Shown one piece after another: positions 1-7,765 of a stretch of DNA of 64,000 nucleotides. Under the pieces are notes generated by a model. It worked only from the letters and a program-made list of their open reading frames with translations. It was not told the DNA's origin and searched no databases. How positions within the stretch are numbered: the first letter of the stretch is position 1; each line of letters opens with the position of its first letter. The stretch is from Solirubrobacter ginsenosidimutans (lineage in GTDB: Bacteria > Actinomycetota > Thermoleophilia > Solirubrobacterales > Solirubrobacteraceae): contig NZ_JAPDOD010000046.1 of assembly GCF_027587205.1 (NCBI RefSeq), positions 7,445-71,444 on the forward strand. The letters run 5' to 3'. Position numbers and translations under genes: made by a program.

Positions 1-1
1 C

Positions 2-679
2 GACACCGGCTCGCGGGTGTGGCTAGGCGGGCGCTGGTTCACGGTCGTCGGCATCCTCGATCCGGCCACGCTGGCGCCGTCGCTCGACAGCGCCGCGCTG
101 ATCGGCTTCGACGCCGCCGCCGACCTCTTCGATGCCGATCGCAACGCCTCGACGGTGTTCGTGCGGGTCGACCAGGACCGCGTCGAGGCCGTGCGCAACC
201 TGCTCGGGCGCACCGCCAACCCGCAGCGCCCGGAAGAGGTCCAGATCTCGCGCCCGTCGGACGCGCTGGAGGCGAGGGCCGCGGCCAAGACCGCCTTCAC
301 CTCGCTCTTCCTCGGCCTGGGTGCCGTCGCCCTGCTCGTCGGCGGCGTCGGGATCGCCAACGTGATGGTCATCTCCGTCCTCGAGCGCCGCTCGGAGATC
401 GGCCTGCGCCGCGCGCTCGGCGCCACCCGCCGCGACGTCGGCGTGCAGTTCCTGTCGGAGTCGCTGCTGCTCGCCGGCCTCGGCGGCGCGGCGGGCACGC
501 TGCTCGGCGCCGCGGTCACCCTCGGCTACGCCACCCACGAAGGCTGGACCACGGCCGTCCCCACGATCGCCCTCGCGGGCGGCGTGATCGTGGCCGTCGT
601 CGCCGGTGGCGTCGCGGGCCTCTACCCAGCGTTGCGCGCCGCCCGCCTCTCACCCACGGAAGCCCTCCGCGGCACCTAG
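2..679 (+). CDS. MacB/FtsX-type ABC transporter permease, 5' end cut by the window
   Basis: The visible 225 codons are the C-terminal part of a MacB-like permease: the end of the extracytoplasmic domain, then three membrane segments. The family pattern is clear: 'GGVGIANVMVISVLERRSEIG' region with the 'EIGLRRALGA' coupling motif, 'LSESLLLAGLGGAAG', and the terminal 'GLYPALRAARLSPTEALR'. Proteins of this family work with a MacB-type ATPase to export peptides, lipids or antibiotics or to run a mechanotransmission cycle. The ATPase partner is expected upstream, outside the window. The start is not visible; substrate is unknown. Confidence 0.9.
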   Translation, partial: DTGSRVWLGGRWFTVVGILDPATLAPSLDSAALIGFDAAADLFDADRNASTVFVRVDQDRVEAVRNLLGRTANPQRPEEVQISRPSDALEARAAAKTAFTSLFLGLGAVALLVGGVGIANVMVISVLERRSEIGLRRALGATRRDVGVQFLSESLLLAGLGGAAGTLLGAAVTLGYATHEGWTTAVPTIALAGGVIVAVVAGGVAGLYPALRAARLSPTEALRGT

Positions 680-683
680 CGGT

Positions 684-762
684 TTAAGGGGGGGTCAGAC
701 CCCTCAACAATTCTTTTGGCTCTGCAGCGTGCTTCGCAATGTTGAGGGGTCTGACCCCTTAA
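684..762. repeat. R1 palindromic repeat, copy 1 (GGGGTCAGACCCC type)
   Basis: Two arms of about 25 bases, TTAAGGGGTCAGACCCCTCA and its complement, enclose a centre containing TTTGGCTCTGCAGCG. Each arm also contains the self-complementary core GGGGTCAGACCCC. A second copy lies at 27086-27163 with its centre in the opposite orientation. The core resembles REP sequences mobilised by REP-associated tyrosine transposases (RAYT) in other bacteria; no transposase is visible in this window, so mobilisation in trans is inference. Confidence 0.8.
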
Positions 763-766
763 TCGT

Positions 767-1004
767 GGGATACCGACAGTTACGGGCGTGGTGCTGACAC
801 CCCGATCCGCGCTGGGCCTTCCGGTGATCGGTTTCGGCGAGCAACGAAGTCATGCGCGAAGGGGGTGCGTCCGGAATGTTGCCTGTGGGGAAACATTCCG
901 GACGCACCCCACCAACGCGCCAACTCGACCAGTGCGAACCTGATCGAAACCCGGGATTTGTCGCTCAAACGCGCATGGTCGACCACGGCGATTGGCACAG
1001 CGCA
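767..1004. repeat. R2 dispersed repeat, copy 1 (one end only)
   Basis: About 238 bases match, in the same order and at roughly 90% identity by eye, the complement of 61664-61950. It begins with GGGATACCGACAGTTACGGG, carries the perfect 19-bp hairpin GGGGTGCGTCCGGAATGTT (862-880) with its complement (892-910), and stops matching near 1004 without the second terminal inverted repeat seen in copy 2. It abuts R1 with only 4 bases between, suggesting nested insertion. Confidence 0.8.
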
Positions 1005-1115
1005 GGTTGAGGGATCCTCAAGGCGTCCCAACACAATCCCAACGCGCCCGCTGGTGAAGTGGGTGGCACGCAGCCGACGGTTTCCCTCCTGACCCCACCG
1101 ACGGTTGGCGATACC

Positions 1116-1158
1116 GGCCGCGGCGCCTCCCCCATACCCCCCCGGAGGCGCCGCGGCC
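1116..1158. terminator. Strong hairpin, probable terminator
   Basis: GGCCGCGGCGCCTCC at 1116-1130 is perfectly complementary to 1144-1158 across a 13-base C/A-rich loop. A short pyrimidine run (gtcttcttcc) follows on the plus strand, but there is no true T-tract. It could end transcription from the permease operon or shield the GT2 gene from read-through. Confidence 0.55.
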
Positions 1159-1282
1159 GTCTTCTTCCTGGTGGGAGCTCGCGGCAGGGTGAGCGTGGTC
1201 GCCGGCGGACGCGGCGATGAACCAACCTGATTCCAACGACACGTCCCGCCGCTTCCAACGGGCGAGCGCGCACGGTAGAGCC

Positions 1283-2002
1283 ATGACCGCCGTCGTCTCA
1301 CCCACCGCCGCCGCGCTCCCCGGCGTCTCGATCGTCCTGCCGTGCCACGACGAGGAGGCCAACGTCGCCGCCGCGGTGCGGATGGCGTGCCGGGCGGGGA
1401 GGATGAACGCGCACGCCTACGAGGTGATCGTCGTCGACGACGGCAGCCGCGACGCCACGAACGCCGTCGCCACGCGGCTGGCGGCCGGCGACCCGCACGT
1501 CCACGTCGTCGCGCACCCTCGCAACCGCGGTTACGGCGCGGCGCTGCGGACGGGCATCGCCGCCTCTCAGCAGCCTTGGGTCCTGCTCACCGACGCGGAC
1601 CTGCAGTTCGACCTCGTCGACCTCGCGGGCTTCGTGCCACCCGCCGTCGACCACGATCTGATCGCCGGGTTCCGCAGGCAGCGCAACGACTCGCGCCGGC
1701 GCCGCGCGGCGGCCGCGGTCTGGGGCCGTCTCGTCACCCACCTGCTGCACCTGCAGGTGCGCGACGTCGACTGCGCGTTCAAACTCGTCCGCCGCGACCT
1801 GCTCGAAGAGCTGGAGCTGACGAGTTCCGGCGCCGCGATCTCCGCCGAGCTGCTCGCCCGCTCACGCGCCCACGGCGCGCGGATCTGCGAGCGCGGCGTG
1901 CGGCACCTCCCGCGCAACGCAGGCCGCCAGAGCGGCTTGCGGCCACGAGTCGTGGTCCGGGCGTCCGCAGAGCTGCTGCGCCTGCGGCGCACGCTCGCGT
2001 GA
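1283..2002 (+). CDS. Family 2 glycosyltransferase (polyprenyl-phosphate mannose/glucose synthase-like)
   Basis: A 239-residue GT-A enzyme. Family marks in order are the N-terminal strand 'VSIVLPCHDEEANV', the nucleotide-binding 'VVDDGS', and 'TDADLQFD' with the metal-binding DxD. The size and lack of C-terminal membrane helices fit DPM1-type soluble enzymes that load a sugar from a nucleotide donor onto a lipid phosphate, for example for the GT-C enzymes encoded at 6.3-9.3 kb. The ATG at 1283 starts just before the conserved strand; an in-frame ATG at 1217 would add 22 atypical residues. Donor and acceptor are not predictable. Confidence 0.85.
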   Translation: MTAVVSPTAAALPGVSIVLPCHDEEANVAAAVRMACRAGRMNAHAYEVIVVDDGSRDATNAVATRLAAGDPHVHVVAHPRNRGYGAALRTGIAASQQPWVLLTDADLQFDLVDLAGFVPPAVDHDLIAGFRRQRNDSRRRRAAAAVWGRLVTHLLHLQVRDVDCAFKLVRRDLLEELELTSSGAAISAELLARSRAHGARICERGVRHLPRNAGRQSGLRPRVVVRASAELLRLRRTLA

Positions 2003-2130
2003 GGGGTCAGCGTCCGCTCCACGCCCGTCTTGCCGCCGTCCGCCTCCGGGTGGGCGGCGGCGCCGGGCGGGTGCGGGCGCGCCAGGGCTCATCCTCGCCT
2101 CAGCGCGCACCGGTACCCACGACCACACAC

Positions 2131-2820
2131 ATGCACGACGGCTCGCTCGAGATCCTCATCGTCGACGACGAGTCGACGCTGCGCGAGACCCTCGCCCGCT
2201 CGTTCCAGCGCGAGGGCCACGCGACGTTCGCGGTCGCCGACGGCCGGGCCGCGATCGACCGGGCGTCGACGCAGCGCTTCGACGTCGTCGTCCTGGACGT
2301 CGCGCTCGGCCCGGGCCCGGACGGGTACGAGGTCTGCCGCGTCCTCAGAGAACGCCACAACACCGTCCCGATCATCATGCTCACCGCGCTCGACAGCGAG
2401 GCCGACACCGTGCTCGGCCTGGAGGCGGGCGCGGACGACTACGTCGGCAAGCCCGTCGGGCTCGCCGAGCTGCGCAGCCGCATCCGCGCCGTGCTCCGCC
2501 GGGCGGGCCCGCGCGCCCAAGACGTCCTCAGCACCGGCCCGCTGCAACTCGACCGCGGCGCGCGCGAGCTGCGCAAGGACGGCCAGCCGGTGAGCCTGAC
2601 GTTCTCCGAGTTCGAGGTGATCGCGGCGCTGATGGCGGCGCCCGGGCGCCTCCTCAACCGGCAGGAGCTGATGCGCGCGATCTGGGGCGACTCCGCCTTC
2701 CGCGACCCGCGCGGCATCGACGTGCACGTCCGGCACCTGCGCGAGAAGCTCGAAGCAACGCCCGACAGGCCGGAGCTGATCGTGACCGTGCGAGGAGCGG
2801 GATACCGGCTCGCGGCTTGA
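2131..2820 (+). CDS. OmpR-family two-component response regulator
   Basis: The 229-residue protein has a receiver domain (about residues 7-120; acidic pair in 'LIVDDE', phosphoacceptor Asp56 in 'VVLDVAL', Lys in 'DDYVGKP') and a C-terminal winged helix (about 130-228, 'SEFEVIAALMAAPGRLLNRQ'). The true start is the ATG at 2131, directly before the receiver; the frame is open far upstream but that part is not coding. The stop overlaps the TTG start of the kinase gene by 4 bases (TTGA), so the two are translationally coupled. It is a paralogue of the regulator at 10829-11527. Confidence 0.93.
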   Translation: MHDGSLEILIVDDESTLRETLARSFQREGHATFAVADGRAAIDRASTQRFDVVVLDVALGPGPDGYEVCRVLRERHNTVPIIMLTALDSEADTVLGLEAGADDYVGKPVGLAELRSRIRAVLRRAGPRAQDVLSTGPLQLDRGARELRKDGQPVSLTFSEFEVIAALMAAPGRLLNRQELMRAIWGDSAFRDPRGIDVHVRHLREKLEATPDRPELIVTVRGAGYRLAA

Positions 2821-4151
2821 GACCCGGGCTGCGCGCCCGGCTCGTGCTCGCGCTCTTCGCGACCGCGGCGACGACCCTGGCCGTCGCGGCGCTCGCCCTG
2901 CTCCCGCCGCTGGAAGCTCGCCTGCGCGACGACGCCGCCCGCACGCTGACCCTCCGCGCCGAGGCGGCCAGCCAAGGGTTCGAGCGCCTCAAGCCGCATC
3001 AGAGCCCCAATCGGCTGCTGCGCGCGCTCGCCCGCGCGACCGGCGCCCAGATCATCCTGATCGACACGTCCGGCGTCCGCGGCGAGACCGACCCGGACGT
3101 GCGCGGCAGCCTCGCCGACGCCCGCCGCGCCCTCACGACCCGCCGCAGCGAGCGCGACGTCCGCAAGGGGCTCGCCCAGGCCGCGATCCCGATCCGCTTC
3201 GAGGGCAAGCCCGCCGCGCTCGCCCTCAGACGCCATCTCGGCGACGTCGGGCGCACCTACTCCGTCGTCGCCGACGCCTTCGCCGGCGCCGCGCTCGCCG
3301 GGCTCGCGCTCGCGCTGATCGGGGGCTTCGCGCTGAGCGGCCGGATGCTGCGGCGCCTGCGCGGGCTGAGCAACGCGATGCTCGCCGCCGACCCGATCCT
3401 CGCGCCCGCGGAGGTCGACACCGGCCGCGACGAGCTCGGCGAGCTGGCGCGGGCCTTCGCCGGCCTCCAGCAACGTCTGGCGCAGCAGGAGGACGCCCGC
3501 CGGATGTTCGTCGCCACCGCCTCGCACGAGCTGCGCACGCCGCTGGCCTCGCTGCAGACGCTGCTGGAGCTGACCGTCGACGAGCCCGATCCGGAGCGCA
3601 TGCGCCAGGACGTTCAAGAGGCGCTCGCGCAGGCCAAGCGCTTGAGCGGGCTGAGCAAGGGCCTGCTCGACCTCTCGCGCCTGGACGCCGGCATCGAGCT
3701 GCGCTCGGAGCCCGTGGAGCTGGGCGAGCTCTCGCGCGCGGTCGCGGCCGAGTTCGGCAGCGAGCGGCCGACGTGGGTCCCGCCGCACGAGGCCTGCTGG
3801 GCACTCGGCGACCCCGAGGGCGTCGCCCGGATCGTCCGCCTGCTGGTCGACAACGCGCTGCGCTACGCGCCCGCCCCGGCGCCGGTCGAGGTCCGCACGG
3901 CCGCCGTCAAGGGTCACGTCGAGCTGCGCGTCCTCGACGGCGGCGCGGGCATCCCCGACACCGAGCGCGAGGCGATCTTCCAGCGCTTCCAGCGCGGCGA
4001 GAACACCACCGCGCCGGGCTTCGGCCTCGGGTTGGCGATCGGCGCCGAGCTGGCCCGCCGGATGCGGGGGGAGCTCAAGCTCGAGCCGGGCGCACCCGGC
4101 GGCGACGAGCCCGCCGGCGCCCGTTTCGTGCTGATACTGCCGCATGCGTGA
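2817..4151 (+). CDS. Membrane sensor histidine kinase, partner of the preceding regulator
   Basis: A 444-residue kinase starting at TTG 2817 inside the regulator stop. It has a membrane helix at about residues 5-27, an extracytoplasmic sensor stretch of about 115 residues, a second helix near 145-172, HAMP, then HisKA with phospho-acceptor His237 in 'VATASHELRTPL' and an HATPase domain ('DNALRYAP' N-box, 'GFGLGLAIG' G-box). The stimulus is unknown. The 3' end overlaps the P450 start by 8 bases, so the P450 is probably co-transcribed. Confidence 0.93.
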   Translation: MRPGLRARLVLALFATAATTLAVAALALLPPLEARLRDDAARTLTLRAEAASQGFERLKPHQSPNRLLRALARATGAQIILIDTSGVRGETDPDVRGSLADARRALTTRRSERDVRKGLAQAAIPIRFEGKPAALALRRHLGDVGRTYSVVADAFAGAALAGLALALIGGFALSGRMLRRLRGLSNAMLAADPILAPAEVDTGRDELGELARAFAGLQQRLAQQEDARRMFVATASHELRTPLASLQTLLELTVDEPDPERMRQDVQEALAQAKRLSGLSKGLLDLSRLDAGIELRSEPVELGELSRAVAAEFGSERPTWVPPHEACWALGDPEGVARIVRLLVDNALRYAPAPAPVEVRTAAVKGHVELRVLDGGAGIPDTEREAIFQRFQRGENTTAPGFGLGLAIGAELARRMRGELKLEPGAPGGDEPAGARFVLILPHA

Positions 4152-5337
4152 TCTCCCACCGGGCCCACGGGAGCCGAGCGCGCTGCAGACCGTCGAGTGG
4201 ATCGTCCGCCCGACCGCGTTGCTGCGCCGCGCCCAAGCCCGCTATGGCGAGCCGTTCACGCTGCGCACCGCCTACAGCGACGCGCCGCTGGTCCTGGTCA
4301 GCGACCCGGTGGAGATCAAGCGCATCTACTCCGCACCGCCCGACGTGCTCCAGGGCGGTGACGCCTCGGCCTTCCTGGAGCCCTTCACCGGCAAGCGCTC
4401 GGTGCTGATCCTGCACGGCGAGGAGCACCTCCGGCAGCGCCGCCTGATGCTCCCGCCCTTCCACGGCGAGGCGCTCAAGCGCTGGAAGGACACGGTCGCC
4501 GAGATCACCCACGCCGAGCTCGACACCTGGCGCTCGGGCGAGCTGCTCAAGACGCTCCCGCGGATGCAGGCGATCACGCTGGAGGTGATCCAGCGGGTGA
4601 TCTTCGGCAGCCGCGACCTCGAGCTGCGGGACGCGCTGCGCCGCGCGCTCGACCTCACCGGCTCGATGCCGGACCTGGTCTGGATGTCGCTCTTCGGCCC
4701 GCATCAGCGCTTCACGCGCGCCGTCGAGCGCATCGACGAGCTGATCTACGCGCGCATCGACAGCGCGGGCGGCGGAGACTCGATCCTCGACATGCTCAAG
4801 GCCTCGGGGGCGACCCGCGAGGAGCTGCGCGACCAGCTCGTCACGCTGCTCGCCGCCGGGCACGAGACGACCGCGACCGCGCTCGCGTGGGCGCTCGAGC
4901 GCCTCGCCCGCCACCCCGAGACCGACCTGAGCGACGACGCGCGCCTCGACGCGGCGATCCGCGAGGTGCTGCGCACCCGCCCGGTCCTCTCCATCACCGC
5001 TCGCAAGACCCTGCAGCCGTACCGCATCGGCGCCTACACGCTGCCCCAGGACGTCTACGTCGCGGCCTGCCTCTACCTCGCCCACCGCCGCGCGGGCACG
5101 ACGTTCGACCCGACGAGACCGGCATCGGAGGAGCCCTACAGCTTCATCCCGTTCGGCGGCGGCACCCGCCGCTGCCTCGGTGCCGCGTTCGCGCTGCTGG
5201 AGATGCGCGAGGTCATCCGGGCGGTGACCCAGCGGTTCACCCTCGCGCCCGACCGGCCCCGCGGGGAGCGGATGCGCCGCCGCAGCGTCGTCCTCGCGCC
5301 CTCACGTCAAGGCTCGATCATCCCAACAGCTCGATGA
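4144..5337 (+). CDS. Cytochrome P450
   Basis: The 397-residue haem monooxygenase shows the I-helix oxygen-binding motif AGHETT (about 238-243), the ExxR motif in 'IREVLRTRP', and the haem loop 'FGGGTRRCLG' with thiolate ligand Cys344. There is no membrane anchor, so it is a soluble bacterial P450 that needs a ferredoxin and reductase from elsewhere. Its ATG lies 8 bases inside the upstream kinase gene, making a regulator-kinase-P450 unit; control of the P450 by this two-component pair is an inference from that arrangement. Substrate unknown. Confidence 0.92.
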   Translation: MRDLPPGPREPSALQTVEWIVRPTALLRRAQARYGEPFTLRTAYSDAPLVLVSDPVEIKRIYSAPPDVLQGGDASAFLEPFTGKRSVLILHGEEHLRQRRLMLPPFHGEALKRWKDTVAEITHAELDTWRSGELLKTLPRMQAITLEVIQRVIFGSRDLELRDALRRALDLTGSMPDLVWMSLFGPHQRFTRAVERIDELIYARIDSAGGGDSILDMLKASGATREELRDQLVTLLAAGHETTATALAWALERLARHPETDLSDDARLDAAIREVLRTRPVLSITARKTLQPYRIGAYTLPQDVYVAACLYLAHRRAGTTFDPTRPASEEPYSFIPFGGGTRRCLGAAFALLEMREVIRAVTQRFTLAPDRPRGERMRRRSVVLAPSRQGSIIPTAR

Positions 5338-5360
5338 GCGCTCTTAATGCCCAGAGCCGC

Positions 5361-5366
5361 TAGCGT
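5361..5366 (+). promoter_or_regulatory. Candidate -10 element for the 5378 gene
   Basis: TAGCGT ends 11 bases before the ATG at 5378 and there is no Shine-Dalgarno sequence between, so the transcript would start within a few bases of the start codon. Several other genes of this window show the same arrangement (see findings). Confidence 0.4.
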
Positions 5367-5377
5367 GATCTCTCGGA

Positions 5378-6283
5378 ATGCCAGGCATGTTCTGCCGTCA
5401 TAATCGGCTCACTTCGAAGTGCCCGATCTGCGCCCGCGAACTTCGCGAGGCAACTCCCGTGCGTCACGTCACCGTGCGCAGACCGGGAGCCACGTCGACG
5501 CCCAAGCCCCGGGCCAAGTCGGCGGCGTCCGGATCCTCGGGCGCCCGTTCCTCGAAGCGTCTCGTCACGCGGCAGCTGCAGCGCGCCGCCGACGACGGGT
5601 ACCGCAACCCACTCGTCCAGGGCATGAAGGCGACGGCCGATGCCGAACGCCTCGCCGTCGCGGTGACGATCGCCGCGGCACGGCTCGAGCCGCCCGGACC
5701 GTACACGGTGATCGACGAGACGCCGGACATCGAGCAGGCGACCTGGCTCGCCTTCCTGCTCGCGCTCGCCCCCGAGCGGACCGAGATCATCGAGCAGGTG
5801 CGTCCCGCGTGGGAGGACACCGAGAACCTCGACGCGCTCCCCGCCGCCAAGGCCAAGACTGCCGCCGCCTATCGCGCCTGGGTCGGCCGCGCCGGCTCGC
5901 AGGAGGCCGCCTTCACGGGCGAGGAGATCTGGACGCCGGAGCGGCGCTTCGGGCGGGTCTTCGAGCGCCTCGCGCTCCCCGGCTTCACCCGCCCCATGCG
6001 CTACGACCTGCTGGCCGCGCTCGGCGCCGCCGACATCTACCCGCTCGAGCCCGACGGGCTGTACCTGGTCGAGGACGACGCGACGACGCTCGCCGCCAAG
6101 CGGCTGTTCGTCTCCGGTGACCGGATGCTGCTCGAGCGCCGCGCGCAGGAGCTCGTCGACGCCTCCGGCATGCCGGTCGGCGCGTTCGACAAGGGCCTCG
6201 CCTGGTTCGGCACCCCCACCGAGCCCGTCGACATGTCGGTGGAGCCGGACCCGGGGATCGCCGCCGCCCTCGGCATTGGGTAA
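5378..6283 (+). CDS. Zinc-knuckle protein resembling alpha-glutamyl/putrescinyl thymine pyrophosphorylase clade 3
   Basis: A 301-residue protein of uncertain function. The first 18 residues hold Cys6, His8, Cys15 and Cys18 ('FCRHNRLTSKCPICARE'), a likely zinc knuckle. A basic, low-complexity linker (about 25-60) leads to an all-helical domain with 'RVFERLALPGFTRPMRYDLL' and 'TTLAAKRLFVSGDRMLLERR'. From memory this resembles the family named aGPT-Pplase3, related to helix-hairpin-helix DNA glycosylases and to phage enzymes that build hypermodified thymines; I could not run a search. No other base-modification gene lies beside it. The downstream glycosyltransferase starts 10 bases later on the same strand. 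Confidence 0.5.
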   Translation: MPGMFCRHNRLTSKCPICARELREATPVRHVTVRRPGATSTPKPRAKSAASGSSGARSSKRLVTRQLQRAADDGYRNPLVQGMKATADAERLAVAVTIAAARLEPPGPYTVIDETPDIEQATWLAFLLALAPERTEIIEQVRPAWEDTENLDALPAAKAKTAAAYRAWVGRAGSQEAAFTGEEIWTPERRFGRVFERLALPGFTRPMRYDLLAALGAADIYPLEPDGLYLVEDDATTLAAKRLFVSGDRMLLERRAQELVDASGMPVGAFDKGLAWFGTPTEPVDMSVEPDPGIAAALGIG

Positions 6284-6292
6284 GAGCACGCT

Positions 6293-7765
6293 GTGGCGTT
6301 TGCGCCCCTGACCGCATTGGCCCCGGGTGCATCGCGCATGCTCGAGCGGCTCGCGCCGCCTCCCGAGACCGCTGACATGGCACCGGCGCGGGCTCGCCCG
6401 TGGCGGCTGCTGGTGCTCGGCTGCCTGGCGCTTGCCGGGCTGAGCCTGCTGTGGCCGTCCGTTCCGACGTATGACCCGTGGGCGTGGATCATCTGGGGGC
6501 GCGAGATCGCGCACCTGGATCTCGTCACGAAGACCGGACCGAGCTGGAAGCCGCTGCCGGTCATCTTCACGACGCCCTTCAGCCTCGCGGGTGACGACGG
6601 CGCGCCGCTGCTGTGGCTCGTCGTGGCGCGGGCCGGCGGGATCCTCGCCTTCGCGATGGCGTTCCGGCTCGGCAAGCGCCTCGCCGGGCCGGTCGCGGGG
6701 CTGATCGCGGCGGGCTCGCTGATCCTCGCCGACGAGTTCATCCGCAACTTCTTCCGCGGCAACTCGGAGGGCATCCTCGTCGCGGTCTGCCTGTGGGCGA
6801 TCGAGCGCCACCTCGACGGCCGCCGCCGCGACGCGTTCCTGCTCGGCCTCGCCGCCGCGCTGTTGCGCCCCGAGGTGTGGCCGTTCATCGCGCTCTACGG
6901 GCTGTACCTGATCGCCGCGGACTGGCACGCCAAGAACCGGCTCCCGGTCAAGACGACGATCCTCGTGATCGGTGGAGGCCTCGCCCTGGGCATCCTCTGG
7001 TTCGTGCCGGAATACCTCGGTTCAGGCGACTTCCTGCGTGCGGCGGCCCGCGCGCGCAAGCCGAACCCGGACTCGGCGGCCTTCGCCGCGCACCCGTTCA
7101 TCGAGGTCTTCAATCGCAGCGCGTCGGTGCTGACGCCGCCGGTCTACATCGGCGGGCTGCTGGCGTTCTGCGCCGCGCTGTACGCGTTCATCAAGCGCCG
7201 CGAGGACGGGCTGATCCTCGCGATGGCCGCGATCGGCACCGTGCTGATGATCGCCGTCGCCGGCATGACCCAGGCGGGCTTCGCGGGCAACCTGCGCTAC
7301 ATCGCGCTCCCTGCCGCGCTGGTGTGCGTGCTGGCCGGAGCCGGGTGGGTGTGGCTGGTGCGGTCGACCGCGGCGCGCTGGGGCGTGATCGCGGCATCCG
7401 CGCTCGCGCTCGCGATCGCCGCCGCGTCGGCGCCGTTCGTGATCGAGGACATCAACGAGCTCGACCTCGCCGGCCAGCGGATCAAGGCCGAGGCCGACCT
7501 CTACGGCACCGTCCCGGAGGCGATCAAGGCGGGTGGGGGCGAGGCGAAGCTGAAGTCCTGCGGCACGGTGTACACCGGGGCCTTCCAGACGCAGGCCGTC
7601 GCGTGGTACATGCATTTGCACGAGATGGACTCCGAGATCTTCGCCTTCCCGCCCGGCACGACCATCGCGCCCAGCTTCTCGTCCCTGTCCCGCGACCCGC
7701 GCTTCCCGACGATCGCCAAGACCCGGAAGTGGGTCATCGGCTCGAGCTGCGCCGCCGCCAAGTAG
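6293..7765 (+). CDS. Polytopic membrane protein, GT-C glycosyltransferase-like
   Basis: About 490 residues with roughly ten to twelve membrane helices. The first extracytoplasmic loop after helix 1 ('YDPWAWIIWGREI') carries an acidic/aromatic cluster as in polyprenyl-phosphate-sugar-dependent GT-C enzymes, and a large C-terminal soluble part follows (from about residue 395). The listed start is a GTG; ATG codons at 6338 and 6377 are in frame, and 6377 sits closest to the first helix. It abuts the next GT-C gene with no gap. The sugar and acceptor are unknown. Confidence 0.7.
   Translation: MAFAPLTALAPGASRMLERLAPPPETADMAPARARPWRLLVLGCLALAGLSLLWPSVPTYDPWAWIIWGREIAHLDLVTKTGPSWKPLPVIFTTPFSLAGDDGAPLLWLVVARAGGILAFAMAFRLGKRLAGPVAGLIAAGSLILADEFIRNFFRGNSEGILVAVCLWAIERHLDGRRRDAFLLGLAAALLRPEVWPFIALYGLYLIAADWHAKNRLPVKTTILVIGGGLALGILWFVPEYLGSGDFLRAAARARKPNPDSAAFAAHPFIEVFNRSASVLTPPVYIGGLLAFCAALYAFIKRREDGLILAMAAIGTVLMIAVAGMTQAGFAGNLRYIALPAALVCVLAGAGWVWLVRSTAARWGVIAASALALAIAAASAPFVIEDINELDLAGQRIKAEADLYGTVPEAIKAGGGEAKLKSCGTVYTGAFQTQAVAWYMHLHEMDSEIFAFPPGTTIAPSFSSLSRDPRFPTIAKTRKWVIGSSCAAAK

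Larger units (their letters stand above)
680..1282. other. Gene-free stretch of 603 bases holding repeats R1 and R2 and a strong hairpin
   Basis: No convincing coding frame is present between the permease stop and the GT2 gene. The stretch holds an R1 palindrome (684-762), a partial R2 element (767-1004), about 110 bases with no recognisable content (1005-1115) and a perfect 15-bp stem (1116-1158). Short open frames here are read through palindromes in several frames and have no family resemblance. Confidence 0.8.

Noticed and set aside
684..762. R1 as an ordinary intrinsic terminator
   Set aside because: The same arms and centre occur at 27 kb in the other orientation before a gene start, so it is a dispersed repeat; a side role in termination is not excluded.
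2439..4145. A 568-codon minus-strand open frame opposite the kinase gene
   Set aside because: Antisense shadow in high-GC DNA; composition dominated by Arg, Ala, Glu and Gly; the plus-strand kinase is complete.
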